Shown piece after piece: positions 24,802 to 33,681 of a stretch of DNA of 64,000 nucleotides. Under the pieces are notes generated by a model. That model did not search any database. It saw only the letters and a program-made list of their open reading frames with translations, and was not told the DNA's origin. The DNA lies in the NCBI RefSeq assembly GCF_032842945.2, contig NZ_CP146606.1:930001-994000 (forward strand). The letters run 5' to 3'. The number at the start of each line of letters is the position of its first letter. The stretch's first letter is position 1. Made by a program: the position numbers and the translations under genes. Source of the stretch: Roseovarius sp. W115. GTDB taxonomy: Bacteria; Pseudomonadota; Alphaproteobacteria; Rhodobacterales; Rhodobacteraceae.

Positions 24802-25203
24802 TTAACCAAATAGCGTCGATGACAAGCTCGCTCCATCGGTCACAACAACCGGAATTCCGAATGCCTCAATAACATTCTCCGGCAAGTGTTCGGGCATATC
24901 TGATCGCGCAACAACAGGAACAATGCGTCCTTCTGGCGAAAAGAGCATATAGGGTCCGCGTTTTAACAATTCAAAAAGCAACTCATACAACGAATGGTGA
25001 CCATAGGGTCTATCAATTGAGATAACAGTAGCAGCGTTGTTTTCTTGAGTTATGGAGTATTCGCAATAGGTTTTTTCGTCGTGGGCCAGAACACCTTCAA
25101 GATCATTATTTGGCGATTTCCCGAATAGTTCAAGCACCTCCGATGTGGGCATGCCGCCTTCTTTTTGGTTCCAATATCCGAGTATGATGATTGAAATGCT
25201 CAT
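24802..25203 (-). CDS. Unknown 133-residue protein, AT-rich
   Basis: No family recognised. The protein is soluble, with possible strand-helix alternation (ATVISIDRPYGHHSLYELLFELLKRGPYMLFSP, then NVIEAFGIPVVVTDG). The start may be the ATG at 25203 or the internal one at 25152 (MPTSEVLELFG). Base composition is visibly lower in GC than rpsU and ilvD on either side, and it stands alone between oppositely oriented genes, which suggests recent acquisition. It has the size of immunity-type proteins, but no toxin gene is adjacent. Confidence 0.65.
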   Translation of the reverse strand: MSISIIILGYWNQKEGGMPTSEVLELFGKSPNNDLEGVLAHDEKTYCEYSITQENNAATVISIDRPYGHHSLYELLFELLKRGPYMLFSPEGRIVPVVARSDMPEHLPENVIEAFGIPVVVTDGASLSSTLFG

Positions 25204-25378
25204 GTGACTAGGCTCTCACTCGATTGTCAAAGTTCAATACCTATATGAAAATCGGTTAACAAGAATGTCCGTTTTGTCCGCAAACCAGCCATCGCCTGAG
25301 TCTATTTTTCCGCCCCCAGACTTGCCCCTTCCGCCCCTCTGGCCTAGACCATCCACAACACACGCCAGGGAGGCCCCA

Positions 25379-27106
25379 ATGACCAAGTTTGATAAGAAAA
25401 TCCTGCCCAGCCGTCATGTGACCGAGGGTCCGGCTCGTGCGCCGCATCGGTCGTATATGTACGCCATGGGGCTCTCGGAGGATGAGATTCACCAACCTCT
25501 CATCGGTGTGGCCACCTGCTGGAACGAGGCGGCGCCGTGTAATATCGCGCTCAACCGTCAGGCGCAGTCGGTCAAGATGGGGGTTAAAGAAGCCGGCGGC
25601 ACGCCGCGGGAATTTACCACCATCACCGTCACAGACGGTATCGCCATGGGGCATGAGGGCATGCGCTCCTCTCTGGCCAGCCGCGAGGCGATTGCCGACA
25701 CGGTTGAGCTGACCATGCGCGGGCATTGCTATGACGCGATTGTGGGGCTTGCGGGCTGCGACAAATCCCTTCCGGGCATGATGATGGCGATGGTGCGCCT
25801 CAACGTACCGTCCGTGTTCATCTATGGCGGTTCCATCCTTCCGGGTCGGTTCCAGGGCAAGGACGTCACCGTTCAGGATGTGTTTGAGGCAGTGGGCCGG
25901 CATCAGGCCGGGGCCAATTCGGACGAGGAGTTGACGGCGTTGGAAAAAGTCGCTTGTCCGTCCGCAGGGGCCTGTGGCGGACAGTTCACAGCCAATACCA
26001 TGGCCTGTGTTTCTGAGGCGGTGGGTTTGGCACTGCCGAACTCTTCTGGTGCGCCTGCGCCTTACGAGTCGCGCGATGCCTATGGCACTGCTTCGGGCGA
26101 GGCAGTCATGAACCTGCTCGAAAAGCGCATTCGCGCGCGGGATGTGGTCACGCTCAAGAGCCTGGAGAATGCCGCACGCGTGGTGGCCTGCACAGGGGGG
26201 TCCACCAATGCCGGCTTGCACCTGCCTGCGATTGCGCATGAGGCTGGGCTTGAGTTTTTCCTCGATGACGTCTGCGAGATTTTCAAGGACACGCCTTATT
26301 TCGTCGATCTCAAACCCGGCGGACAGTATGTGGCCAAGGACCTCTACGAGGTGGGCGGCGTGCCGGTGGTCATGAAAGAACTGCGTAAAATCGGCATGAT
26401 CCATGAGGATTGCATCACCGCAACCGGGCGCAGCATGGGCGAAGAACTGGACTTGATCGAACGTGAAGCCGACGGCCAAGTGATTTATCCCGCCGCGTCA
26501 CCCATCACCAAGACCGGTGGTGTCGTTGGCCTCAAGGGCAACCTTGCCCCGCAAGGCGCCATCGTGAAGGTCGCAGGCATGAGCGAAGAAGAGCAGGTCT
26601 TCTCCGGTCCTGCGCGTGTCTTTGAGAACGAGGAAGAGGCATTCGAGGCCGTGAAGATGCGATCCTACAAGGAAGGCGAAGTGATCGTCATCCGCAACGA
26701 AGGTCCCGCGGGCGGGCCGGGCATGCGCGAAATGCTGGCAACCACAGCCGCCCTTTCGGGCCAAGGCATGGGCAAGAAAGTCGCGCTCATCACAGATGGG
26801 CGCTTTTCGGGTGCGACACGTGGCTTCTGCGTCGGCCATGTTGGCCCAGAGGCAGCACATGGCGGGCCGATTGCGCTTATTCAGGATGGCGATGTCATTA
26901 CCATCAATGCCATCACCGGTGAATTGAGTGTTGATCTGAGCGATGATGACTTGGCCAAGCGCAAAGACGCCTGGGCCGGGCCGCGCGAGACGATCTACGC
27001 CTCAGGCGCGCTATGGAAATACGCGCAGCTTGTGGGGGAGACGTATAAAGGCGCTGTCACACATCCCGGCGCCGAGGCTGAGCGGCACGTTTACGCAGAT
27101 CTGTAG
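25379..27106 (+). CDS. ilvD: Dihydroxy-acid dehydratase
   Basis: 575 residues from ATG 25379 ([17 protein letters not shown]) with GGGAGG upstream. Iron-sulfur cysteines are visible in [19 protein letters not shown] and [17 protein letters not shown]. The C-terminal [20 protein letters not shown] is diagnostic. It dehydrates 2,3-dihydroxy-3-methylvalerate and -isovalerate in isoleucine, valine and pantothenate synthesis. Confidence 0.98.
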   Translation: MTKFDKKILPSRHVTEGPARAPHRSYMYAMGLSEDEIHQPLIGVATCWNEAAPCNIALNRQAQSVKMGVKEAGGTPREFTTITVTDGIAMGHEGMRSSLASREAIADTVELTMRGHCYDAIVGLAGCDKSLPGMMMAMVRLNVPSVFIYGGSILPGRFQGKDVTVQDVFEAVGRHQAGANSDEELTALEKVACPSAGACGGQFTANTMACVSEAVGLALPNSSGAPAPYESRDAYGTASGEAVMNLLEKRIRARDVVTLKSLENAARVVACTGGSTNAGLHLPAIAHEAGLEFFLDDVCEIFKDTPYFVDLKPGGQYVAKDLYEVGGVPVVMKELRKIGMIHEDCITATGRSMGEELDLIEREADGQVIYPAASPITKTGGVVGLKGNLAPQGAIVKVAGMSEEEQVFSGPARVFENEEEAFEAVKMRSYKEGEVIVIRNEGPAGGPGMREMLATTAALSGQGMGKKVALITDGRFSGATRGFCVGHVGPEAAHGGPIALIQDGDVITINAITGELSVDLSDDDLAKRKDAWAGPRETIYASGALWKYAQLVGETYKGAVTHPGAEAERHVYADL

Positions 27107-27243
27107 CCAGATAAAGGCCGCACGGCGGCACCGTGCATTGATTGACCCGGAATGGATTGTTTCCAAATCCGGGTTAATGCTATGCAAAGAGACGTGGGGC
27201 ATTTTACAGCGGTCTCGAAACAAATGGATCGGGCATACAACCG

Positions 27244-28008
27244 ATGAAACGTTCGCTTGTGGATTGGGTCGCGGCGCGACGCGGCGTGCAGAAATGGCGC
27301 AACACGGCGGCCAAGGCCTCTGATTTGCGTCTGTCTGAATTGCGCCGTGAACGGTCTCGTGCGCAGGAACTCCGGTATTTTCTGAACGAGTTTATTTCTC
27401 AGGCGGATCAAAGGCTGGCCTTGCCGATGATCGGATCCAGTACTTTTCCAAAGCCACATGGAACAGATTGGTCCTGGCGGCCTGCCGTCTGGCGCGAACC
27501 TTTGGCTGTACCGGGGCGCTCCTCGGTGCAGAGCAAGACACAGCTTGGCGATGAACTGACACTGTTTCATGATTGTCGGCATTCGGAATTAACTCTAAGG
27601 CAACTGCGTAACACACGTGAAGCCGATCTTGCGCCCTTTGGTCTACGCATGGATGTGTTCAGCTTTGATGGCTCCTTCCTCTCTCTGGTGCTGGATTTGC
27701 CCGATGAGGCCATTGTCGGGCTGCAACGTCGCCATCTCATTCGGATGGACACAATTGTGGAGATGGAGAAGCCGCTGGAAATCTTTGCCCGGCTCAACGT
27801 CAAGCATGGGCCGAACACTGAGCAAATCGTACGTGAGTTGCCGCTGCACGAAGAAGAGATCATGGTCGAATTCGACCTAGCCTATACCAAACTCAATGAA
27901 AAGCGCATTGAACGCGCCTGGATCGACCTGATTTTTGAGAACCCACAGATGAGTCAGGTGATCCTGCGAGACCTTACATTTAGCCGACGCCCCCGGGCGG
28001 AATTATAG
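27244..28008 (+). CDS. DUF6478-like protein of Rhodobacterales
   Basis: 254 residues. It is cytoplasmic, starting MKRSLVDWVAARRGVQKWRN. The central part (WSWRPAVWREPLAVPG, KTQLGDELTLFHDC, FSFDGSFLSLVLDLPDEAI) fits a beta-rich fold. I believe it matches a Rhodobacterales family of unknown function (DUF6478). It lies 15 bases upstream of the next small gene and probably forms an operon with it. Confidence 0.75.
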   Translation: MKRSLVDWVAARRGVQKWRNTAAKASDLRLSELRRERSRAQELRYFLNEFISQADQRLALPMIGSSTFPKPHGTDWSWRPAVWREPLAVPGRSSVQSKTQLGDELTLFHDCRHSELTLRQLRNTREADLAPFGLRMDVFSFDGSFLSLVLDLPDEAIVGLQRRHLIRMDTIVEMEKPLEIFARLNVKHGPNTEQIVRELPLHEEEIMVEFDLAYTKLNEKRIERAWIDLIFENPQMSQVILRDLTFSRRPRAEL

Positions 28009-28023
28009 ACGCAGGAGCATGGC

Positions 28024-28401
28024 ATGACAGCATGGACATTGACCAAGACGCGGCTCTTTGAAGGTGTCTGGGAAGGCGTTTTGACCAACGAAGGTGTTGA
28101 CGCGAAGGTTCCCGAAATTGTCGTGACGCATTTGCAGGAACCTGTGCCCAATGTCGACCTGCGGGAAAACAAGGAAGAGGCCTGCTGGGTTTTGCGCGTG
28201 CCAATCCCCGTGGACCGGATTTCAGATGGTCTGCAAACCTTTGTAATTTCTGATGCAGGCACGGAAGAGACGCTGGGGAGTTTTGCCCTCATGTCAGGAG
28301 ATGCGCTTAGCTATGATATTCGTGCAGAGATGACACTTTTGCGCGAAGAGCTTGATATGCTCAAACGTGCGTTTCGACGTCATTGCCTTGAGACGATGTA
28401 G
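28024..28401 (+). CDS. Unknown 125-residue protein, partner of the DUF6478-like gene
   Basis: Starts MTAWTLTKTRLFEGVWEGVL; beta-rich N-terminal two thirds and a C-terminal amphipathic helix (EMTLLREELDMLKRAFRRH) suitable for oligomerisation. No signal peptide. Function unknown. Tight spacing after the DUF6478-like gene implies joint expression. It ends at a palindromic repeat shared with other gene ends. Confidence 0.78.
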   Translation: MTAWTLTKTRLFEGVWEGVLTNEGVDAKVPEIVVTHLQEPVPNVDLRENKEEACWVLRVPIPVDRISDGLQTFVISDAGTEETLGSFALMSGDALSYDIRAEMTLLREELDMLKRAFRRHCLETM

Positions 28402-28415
28402 TTTGGCCGCCTCAA

Positions 28416-28458
28416 GCGTTTCGCTTTTGACCTGAGACATCAGCCAAAGGCGAAACGC
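28416..28458. repeat. Palindromic repeat family (CCTGAGACATC loop), copy 3
   Basis: Arms GCGTTTCGCTTTTG and CAAAGGCGAAACGC pair at 13 of 14 positions around the loop ACCTGAGACATCAGC. It lies in the gap between two convergent genes, so it may be a bidirectional terminator. Confidence 0.75.
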
Positions 28459-28524
28459 GTTCAACGATTGAGTGTCTCGCGGCGTTTCGCGATCATCTGC
28501 GGGTCAAGTTTATCGCGAAACGCT

Positions 28525-30483
28525 TTATTCCAGCGGAATTTCCAATCGCAGGAACCCACGTTCCGTTTGATCCAGGGCCCTGGCTGAGAGTGACTCCATG
28601 TCATTGTGGTGTTTTGTGACACCTGGGCCAGTCTCCAAGCAAACCGAGGCGTTTTCAACAGGTAAGAAAGCCCACGACGGCGTTTCCCGATTAGCGAAAT
28701 CACAACCGTTTTTCTTAATATACTGCATAAGCAAGTCGCGGATGAGCGTCTGACCAGTGTACACCAAGCGGTCCTGGTCGGAATAGGCAACCATCCCAGA
28801 GCTGAACGCCCGGAAGCTTTTGAGGGCCAAAATAAAGTCATCGTCTTCCGATACGGGCCGTCCCTGATGGCGCAGATCGCCAATGCGGCATGCCTTCGGA
28901 TTGGTGATTGCTCCGCTTTCATTGTAGCGCGCGGGTTGGGTCAGGTTTATGTTGTATGTTAGCCCGCAGATCGTATCAAAAGTGTGTCCAGCAAAATCTG
29001 GATTCCAAAGGTGCTGGCGCATTTTCCCTGGAACGACCTGTTGGAAACACGAAACCGCGCGCTCCAGCCATGCAACGATCTGAGCGCCCTGCACGCGGAT
29101 GCCGACCAAGGTGTTCGGGAACGGGTAGATATCGGCAATGTCGCGGACAAAAATGTCACCAGCGGCGATGTCGGTGTAGTACCCCGGCCCTCCCGCTCCT
29201 CCGGTTTTATAAGGTGCGCTCACCGACAAGATCGGAACACCGGCAAATGGGGTGTCAGCCAAAGCGTCCGCCAACGCATCGCGTTTACAGGCCATGATCA
29301 GGTATTGCCCCAAATCAGGGCGAAACTGGCTCAGATAGCTGTGAATGGGTTTGCAAGTCCGGCTGATCACTTTCGAAGTGTAGGCGAGCGTCACCTGATG
29401 TGCCTCATCGACGAGCCGCGAAACAGTTTTGTCCGGCTCAATTCCCGCTCGGTCAACGGGCCGGACCTCTGCAAAGTGATCGGTGATCCGCCAGCCATCT
29501 TTTTGAGGGGCGAGTTTGAGGTCGATCACGCCTAAATGAGAGCCCCGAAAGCCCGCCATGATCGAAGGAACATCTGCAAGTGCGCCATTTTCTACAGAAA
29601 TTGCGGGATGGTGCGGCGAGTCTGCGGGATCAGGAAAAATATTGTGTGTGTGCCCCGTCAGGATCGCATCAACTCCGGGCACATGTGCCAAAGCCAGGCC
29701 AACGTTTTCCTGGTCTGGCTCCGTAACGCCCTCGCCGATCCCAGTATGGGCGAGTACGACCACAATTTGCGCCCCTTTGCTGCGCAGCAAGGGCACGTAA
29801 ACCTTCAGCGTTTCCACCATGTCGCGGACTTCAAGACGGCCGGCCAAATGATCTTGGTCCCAAAGCAGAATTTGCGGAGGGACCAAACCGATCACACCGA
29901 TTTTCAGCTTGTGTGGATGTCCGGAATTATCGTGGACCTCACGGTTGAGCAAAATGAATGGCGGCAAGAGGTGTTGGTCTTTTTCTGGGTTGCTTGGATG
30001 CCGGACATGAACCGCGTTGGCACAGACAAGCGGAAAATTTGCACCTTTGAGAGTCCGGGTCAGCCAATCCAGACCAAAGTTGAATTCATGGTTGCCAAGC
30101 GTCGCCGCGTCATAGGTCACATGGTTCATGGCATTGATGACAGGATTGCTCTTAGTCCAGCCGTTTTCAGGTCGCGCGCCGATGTCCGTTAAGGCCGAGC
30201 CTTGCAAGAAATCACCATTGTCAAAAAGAAGCGTGTTTTGAGCCTCTGCGCGCGCCTTATGAATTTGCGTCACAACACGGGCAAATCCAAAGTCTTCAAC
30301 GGGCGCATCTTTGGCATAATCATAAGACAGGATGTGGCCATGGAGATCAGTGGTTCCGAGAATCCGAACCCAGATATGTTGATCTGGCTCTTGTACAGCG
30401 CCAACGCAAACTCTGCCGCTGGTGTCACATCGCCATGGCCAAGTTACTGTATCAGAATATGCAAGCGTGTTCGTTCTTTTCAC
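28525..30483 (-). CDS. 5'-nucleotidase / 2',3'-cyclic-nucleotide phosphodiesterase family protein
   Basis: 652 residues. The N-terminal calcineurin-like metallophosphatase domain has TTDLHGHILSYDY, DNGDFLQGSA, LGNHEFNFGLDWL and LTGHTHNIF metal-site motifs. The C-terminal 5'-nucleotidase domain contains SVSAPYKTGGAGGPGYYTDI, ADIYPFPNTLVGIRV and FDTICGLTYNINL. The arrangement matches CpdB/UshA enzymes, which are normally periplasmic, but no convincing signal peptide is seen at the chosen start. The reaction is hydrolysis of 2',3'-cyclic or 5'/3' nucleotides for phosphate and nucleoside recovery. Confidence 0.9.
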   Translation of the reverse strand: MKRTNTLAYSDTVTWPWRCDTSGRVCVGAVQEPDQHIWVRILGTTDLHGHILSYDYAKDAPVEDFGFARVVTQIHKARAEAQNTLLFDNGDFLQGSALTDIGARPENGWTKSNPVINAMNHVTYDAATLGNHEFNFGLDWLTRTLKGANFPLVCANAVHVRHPSNPEKDQHLLPPFILLNREVHDNSGHPHKLKIGVIGLVPPQILLWDQDHLAGRLEVRDMVETLKVYVPLLRSKGAQIVVVLAHTGIGEGVTEPDQENVGLALAHVPGVDAILTGHTHNIFPDPADSPHHPAISVENGALADVPSIMAGFRGSHLGVIDLKLAPQKDGWRITDHFAEVRPVDRAGIEPDKTVSRLVDEAHQVTLAYTSKVISRTCKPIHSYLSQFRPDLGQYLIMACKRDALADALADTPFAGVPILSVSAPYKTGGAGGPGYYTDIAAGDIFVRDIADIYPFPNTLVGIRVQGAQIVAWLERAVSCFQQVVPGKMRQHLWNPDFAGHTFDTICGLTYNINLTQPARYNESGAITNPKACRIGDLRHQGRPVSEDDDFILALKSFRAFSSGMVAYSDQDRLVYTGQTLIRDLLMQYIKKNGCDFANRETPSWAFLPVENASVCLETGPGVTKHHNDMESLSARALDQTERGFLRLEIPLE

Positions 30484-30641
30484 CTAAATCTCGGTAATCA
30501 ATAACGGATTTCCCATGACCCATACGTATTCCAATATACCTTAGGTTGCAATAAAAATTGAGTTAACGCATTTAACGGGAGAGCGGAAAGCTCTTGCCCC
30601 AAATCAGTGATCATGGCACCTGCAAGTGCGGAGGTCACGTT

Positions 30642-31610
30642 ATGCGTCATGCCGAAACAGTCACATTCGGAGGTTCTGGCCTTGATCGCTGCGCGGAGCT
30701 TCGGTTACGTCCTGATGAGATTCAGAAACTGGTTCGTGAAGGCCGGGCGTCTGCCGTAGTGCAATGGCGCGGCAAACCCTTGGTGGAAGCACCAGATCTT
30801 GACAAGCTCACACGCCTCCCCGCCGATCATCCGTTGATGTCTAAGGATGTTGAGGGCCCGATCTTGTTGGGCCGGGAGGAAGATGGCCGGGTCGTTCTGG
30901 CTTATGAGTTGAAAGACTGGGCGCCGGACGATCTTGACGCGGAAAGCCTCGGTGGTTTTGTCGACCAAAGCGAGCAAACCCATCCTGATCTACCCCAAAC
31001 ACAGGTGTTTGCCGAACTGCGTCGCATCATGACACGCCTTTCACCCCGCGATGCGGAATTGGCAGCGTCGGCCAAAGCCGTCCTGGGCTGGCATGCAACG
31101 CATCGGTTTTGCGCCAGATGCGGGTCCGCAACTCAGATCACACAATTCGGCTGGCAGCGCATTTGCCCGGACTGCAGCGGCCAGCATTTTCCCCGCACAG
31201 ACCCGGTTGTCATCATGTTGATCACCCATGGGAACCGTGTCCTGATGGGGCGGTCGCATGGCTGGCCCGAGGGGATGTATTCCCTGCTTGCAGGGTTCAT
31301 TGACTCCGGGGAAACGATGGAAGCTGCGGTGCGCCGAGAAGTGATGGAAGAAGCCGGTATTCGCGTGGGCGAGGTTGGATATCTCGCCAGCCAGCCCTGG
31401 CCCTTCCCGGCGTCCTTAATGTTTGGATGCTGGGGGCAGGCCCTCTCAGAAGAGATCCGCGTAGACCCCACAGAAATCGAAGATGCCATCTGGGTGACCC
31501 GCGAAGATATTGCGCGTGCTTTTGCGGGCGAAAACCCTGACATTCTGCCGGCCCGAAAAGGGGCCATCGCACATTTTTTGCTGCGCAACTGGCTTGCCGA
31601 TACGCTATAA
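30642..31610 (+). CDS. nudC: NAD+ diphosphatase / RNA deNADding enzyme NudC
   Basis: 322 residues from ATG 30642, which has GGAGG seven bases upstream; an earlier in-frame start at 30594 is less likely. The zinc ribbon (CARCGSATQ...CPDC), the Nudix box GFIDSGETMEAAVRREVMEE and the NudC hallmark SQPWPFPASLM are all present. It cleaves NAD(H) to NMN and AMP and can remove NAD caps from RNA. Confidence 0.97.
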   Translation: MRHAETVTFGGSGLDRCAELRLRPDEIQKLVREGRASAVVQWRGKPLVEAPDLDKLTRLPADHPLMSKDVEGPILLGREEDGRVVLAYELKDWAPDDLDAESLGGFVDQSEQTHPDLPQTQVFAELRRIMTRLSPRDAELAASAKAVLGWHATHRFCARCGSATQITQFGWQRICPDCSGQHFPRTDPVVIMLITHGNRVLMGRSHGWPEGMYSLLAGFIDSGETMEAAVRREVMEEAGIRVGEVGYLASQPWPFPASLMFGCWGQALSEEIRVDPTEIEDAIWVTREDIARAFAGENPDILPARKGAIAHFLLRNWLADTL

Positions 31611-31665
31611 AAAGGTAAACAGGGAAAAAGACCAACCCAAAAGGGTTAACAAAAGAGGCCAGCAG

Positions 31666-32133
31666 ATGAAGTTCGTAGAGCGCGAAGATATCGAAGCGCC
31701 CATCGAATACGTATTTTCCCAGATTTCAGATTTTCCGGCGCTGGAGCGATCTGCCATGCGGCGCGGCGCCGAGGTTCAACGTGTGGACAATCTGGGTCAA
31801 AACGGTATCGGCATGGCATGGGACACGTCTTTCATGCTCCGCGGCAAACGGCGTGATATGCATTTGGAAATGACGGATTATGATGAGCCTAATTGTCTTG
31901 CCATTGAATCGAACTCCGCCAACCTGGCGGGTTACATGATGATTGACCTTGTTGCGCTATCGCGCCGCAGAACACGGCTAACAGTCGAAGTTTCGGTCAA
32001 GCCCAAGACACTGACTGCGCGGCTTTTACTGCAATCGCTGAAGCTTGCGCGCACCAACATGACGCGGCGATTTGCGCTTCGCGTGGCGGAATACGCCAAG
32101 GATGTTGAGGATCGCTTCAAGGCAACTGCATAA
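31666..32133 (+). CDS. SRPBCC (START/polyketide cyclase-like) family protein
   Basis: 155 residues from ATG 31666 (MKFVEREDIEAPIEYVFSQI). The N-terminal strand-helix pattern with DIEAPIEYVF and DFPALERSAMRRGAEV is typical of the hydrophobic-ligand-binding SRPBCC fold. No catalytic function can be assigned. It follows nudC by 55 bases and is followed by a terminator. Confidence 0.82.
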   Translation: MKFVEREDIEAPIEYVFSQISDFPALERSAMRRGAEVQRVDNLGQNGIGMAWDTSFMLRGKRRDMHLEMTDYDEPNCLAIESNSANLAGYMMIDLVALSRRRTRLTVEVSVKPKTLTARLLLQSLKLARTNMTRRFALRVAEYAKDVEDRFKATA

Positions 32134-32140
32134 ACAAAAA

Positions 32141-32175
32141 GGGCCACCCGCAGATGGCCCCCTTAGTTCTTTTTT
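32141..32175. terminator. Bidirectional-type terminator between SRPBCC gene and small secreted protein gene
   Basis: GGGCCA (32141-32146) pairs with TGGCCC (32155-32160). A T-rich tract TTCTTTTTT follows on the plus strand, and a run of A (T on the minus strand) precedes it. Confidence 0.75.
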
Positions 32176-32193
32176 ACCCGTGAGTGGATAACG

Positions 32194-32412
32194 TTAACCG
32201 ATCTGCGTATTTCGCACGGTGTCGAACAAAGGCGCGCGCCCTTTCTTCGATTTAGAGCCACCCCTACTCTTCAGCTTGGAAAACTGGTCTTCACGTTCCT
32301 GAACGCTCAGTTCGCTCCCTGGGGTGGAGTCGGTCATTACTTTTACGATCGACAAAGCTGCTGCTGGTGTGGCGAGGACGGCTGTTAGAACAATAGCGGT
32401 TAGGGTTCGCAT
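32194..32412 (-). CDS. Small secreted protein of unknown function
   Basis: 72 residues: a clear signal peptide (MRTLTAIVLTAVLATPAAA) and a short, polar, basic mature part (LKSRGGSKSKKGRAP). AGGAGCA lies upstream of the ATG. It is convergent with the SRPBCC gene and separated by a terminator, so it is an independent unit. Function unknown. Confidence 0.75.
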   Translation of the reverse strand: MRTLTAIVLTAVLATPAAALSIVKVMTDSTPGSELSVQEREDQFSKLKSRGGSKSKKGRAPLFDTVRNTQIG

Positions 32413-32740
32413 GGTATGCTCCTGTTCCTATCTGTTGAGACGGATTTGGTCCGTCGACCATGGACATGAAATGGAGGTTTAAGCGGGGCGGCGTTAGAGG
32501 CTGTCCGGTCTTCGTGAACCGCCAATCACGGCAATGCACAGCGCCGTGACCATCGCAGACAGATCACTCACACCTCTACGATCTGATCGCGCTAAAATAA
32601 GGCTAAATATCTGAAAAATATCACTTAAAATTGTTATACAACTTGCAGAGCCACGACATTGGAAAACCGCACCATGTCCGAAGAGCTTGTAACAAAAGGC
32701 ACAATGCGGAGTGGCCCCAGTATATCTCTTACGCCAAGTA
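32413..32740. other. Noncoding gap of about 330 bases
   Basis: No supported gene. The stretch around 32590-32645 is AT-rich (AAATATCACTTAAAATTGTT and similar) and probably carries the promoter of the small secreted protein gene; short open frames here lack ribosome sites and family resemblance. The 3' end of pheA borders it. Confidence 0.5.
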
Positions 32741-33574
32741 TCAGTGTCGGCGCGGATCTGCGGGATAAACCCCCAGCATGACCACCTCGGACGTGAAATA
32801 TTCCAATTCTTCCAAAGCGCGCTTGACCTCTGGATCCTCCGGGTGCCCTTCGATATCCGCATAGAACTGCGTCGCAGAAAAACTGCCTCCGACCATATAG
32901 CTTTCCAGTTTGGTCATGTTGACGCCATTCGTGGCAAACCCGCCCATCGCCTTGTAAAGCGCGGCGGGGATGTTGCGCACCTGAAAGACAAAGCTCGTCA
33001 TCATGCCATCAGACCCGCGGCGCGACAGATCAGGGTCGCGAGACATCACCAAAAACCGAGTCGTGTTGTTGCCTTCATCCTCAATATGACGCGCCAGCAC
33101 GTCGAGACCGTAAATCTCGCCTGCCAGTTCACTGGCCAAGGCCGCCATTTCCGGATCGCCCGACTGCGATACCTCTCTGGCAGACCCTGCGGTATCCGCC
33201 CCAGTGACACGTTGAATGGCGTTCTGCGCAAGAAAGTCACGGCATTGTCCCAACAACATCGTGTGGCTTTTGGCGCGTTTGATCTTTTCGAGCGGCGTAC
33301 CGGGCAAAGCGAGCAGATTGATGTGAACCCGTACAAACGCCTCATCAATGATATGCAAACCCGAAAATGGAAGCAGGTGGTGAATGTCCGCCACACGCCC
33401 GAAAGTGGAATTTTCTACCGGCAACATGGCCAATTCTGCATGGCCTGTTCGCACCGCCTCTATCGCATCCTCAAAGGTGCGGCATGCATGGGGCTCCATG
33501 TCTGGATAAGTCTCTTTACAAGCCTGGTGCGAATATGCGCCTGGCTCGCCCTGAAAAGCGATGCGATTGGTCAT
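32741..33574 (-). CDS. pheA: Prephenate dehydratase
   Basis: 277 residues from ATG 33574 (MTNRIAFQGEPGAYSHQAC) with AAGAGAAG upstream. GEPGAYSHQA, VENSTFGRVADIHHLL and the catalytic NNTTRFLVM motif define the dehydratase domain. A C-terminal ACT domain (FQVRNIPAALYKAMGGFATNGVNMTKLES) supplies phenylalanine feedback. No chorismate mutase domain is fused. It converts prephenate to phenylpyruvate. It is divergent from the cytochrome c gene, about 110 bases apart. Confidence 0.97.
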   Translation of the reverse strand: MTNRIAFQGEPGAYSHQACKETYPDMEPHACRTFEDAIEAVRTGHAELAMLPVENSTFGRVADIHHLLPFSGLHIIDEAFVRVHINLLALPGTPLEKIKRAKSHTMLLGQCRDFLAQNAIQRVTGADTAGSAREVSQSGDPEMAALASELAGEIYGLDVLARHIEDEGNNTTRFLVMSRDPDLSRRGSDGMMTSFVFQVRNIPAALYKAMGGFATNGVNMTKLESYMVGGSFSATQFYADIEGHPEDPEVKRALEELEYFTSEVVMLGVYPADPRRH

Positions 33575-33681
33575 CTTCTCTTGCCTGTTCTGTCCCATGC
33601 CGAAATGCGGTCGATTGGTCGCGGAAACTACACCTTGCGCCCTTCAAGGGGAAGCGGATAGATACGCGACGAGAGATTCAC

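Noticed and set aside
25256..26479. 407-codon open frame antisense to ilvD
   Set aside because: IlvD is unmistakable on the plus strand; the antisense translation is a His/Arg-rich shadow.
28461..28922. 153-codon frame overlapping the 5'-nucleotidase 3' end
   Set aside because: The nucleotidase frame carries the conserved domain to its stop; the overlapping frame has no motif or ribosome site.
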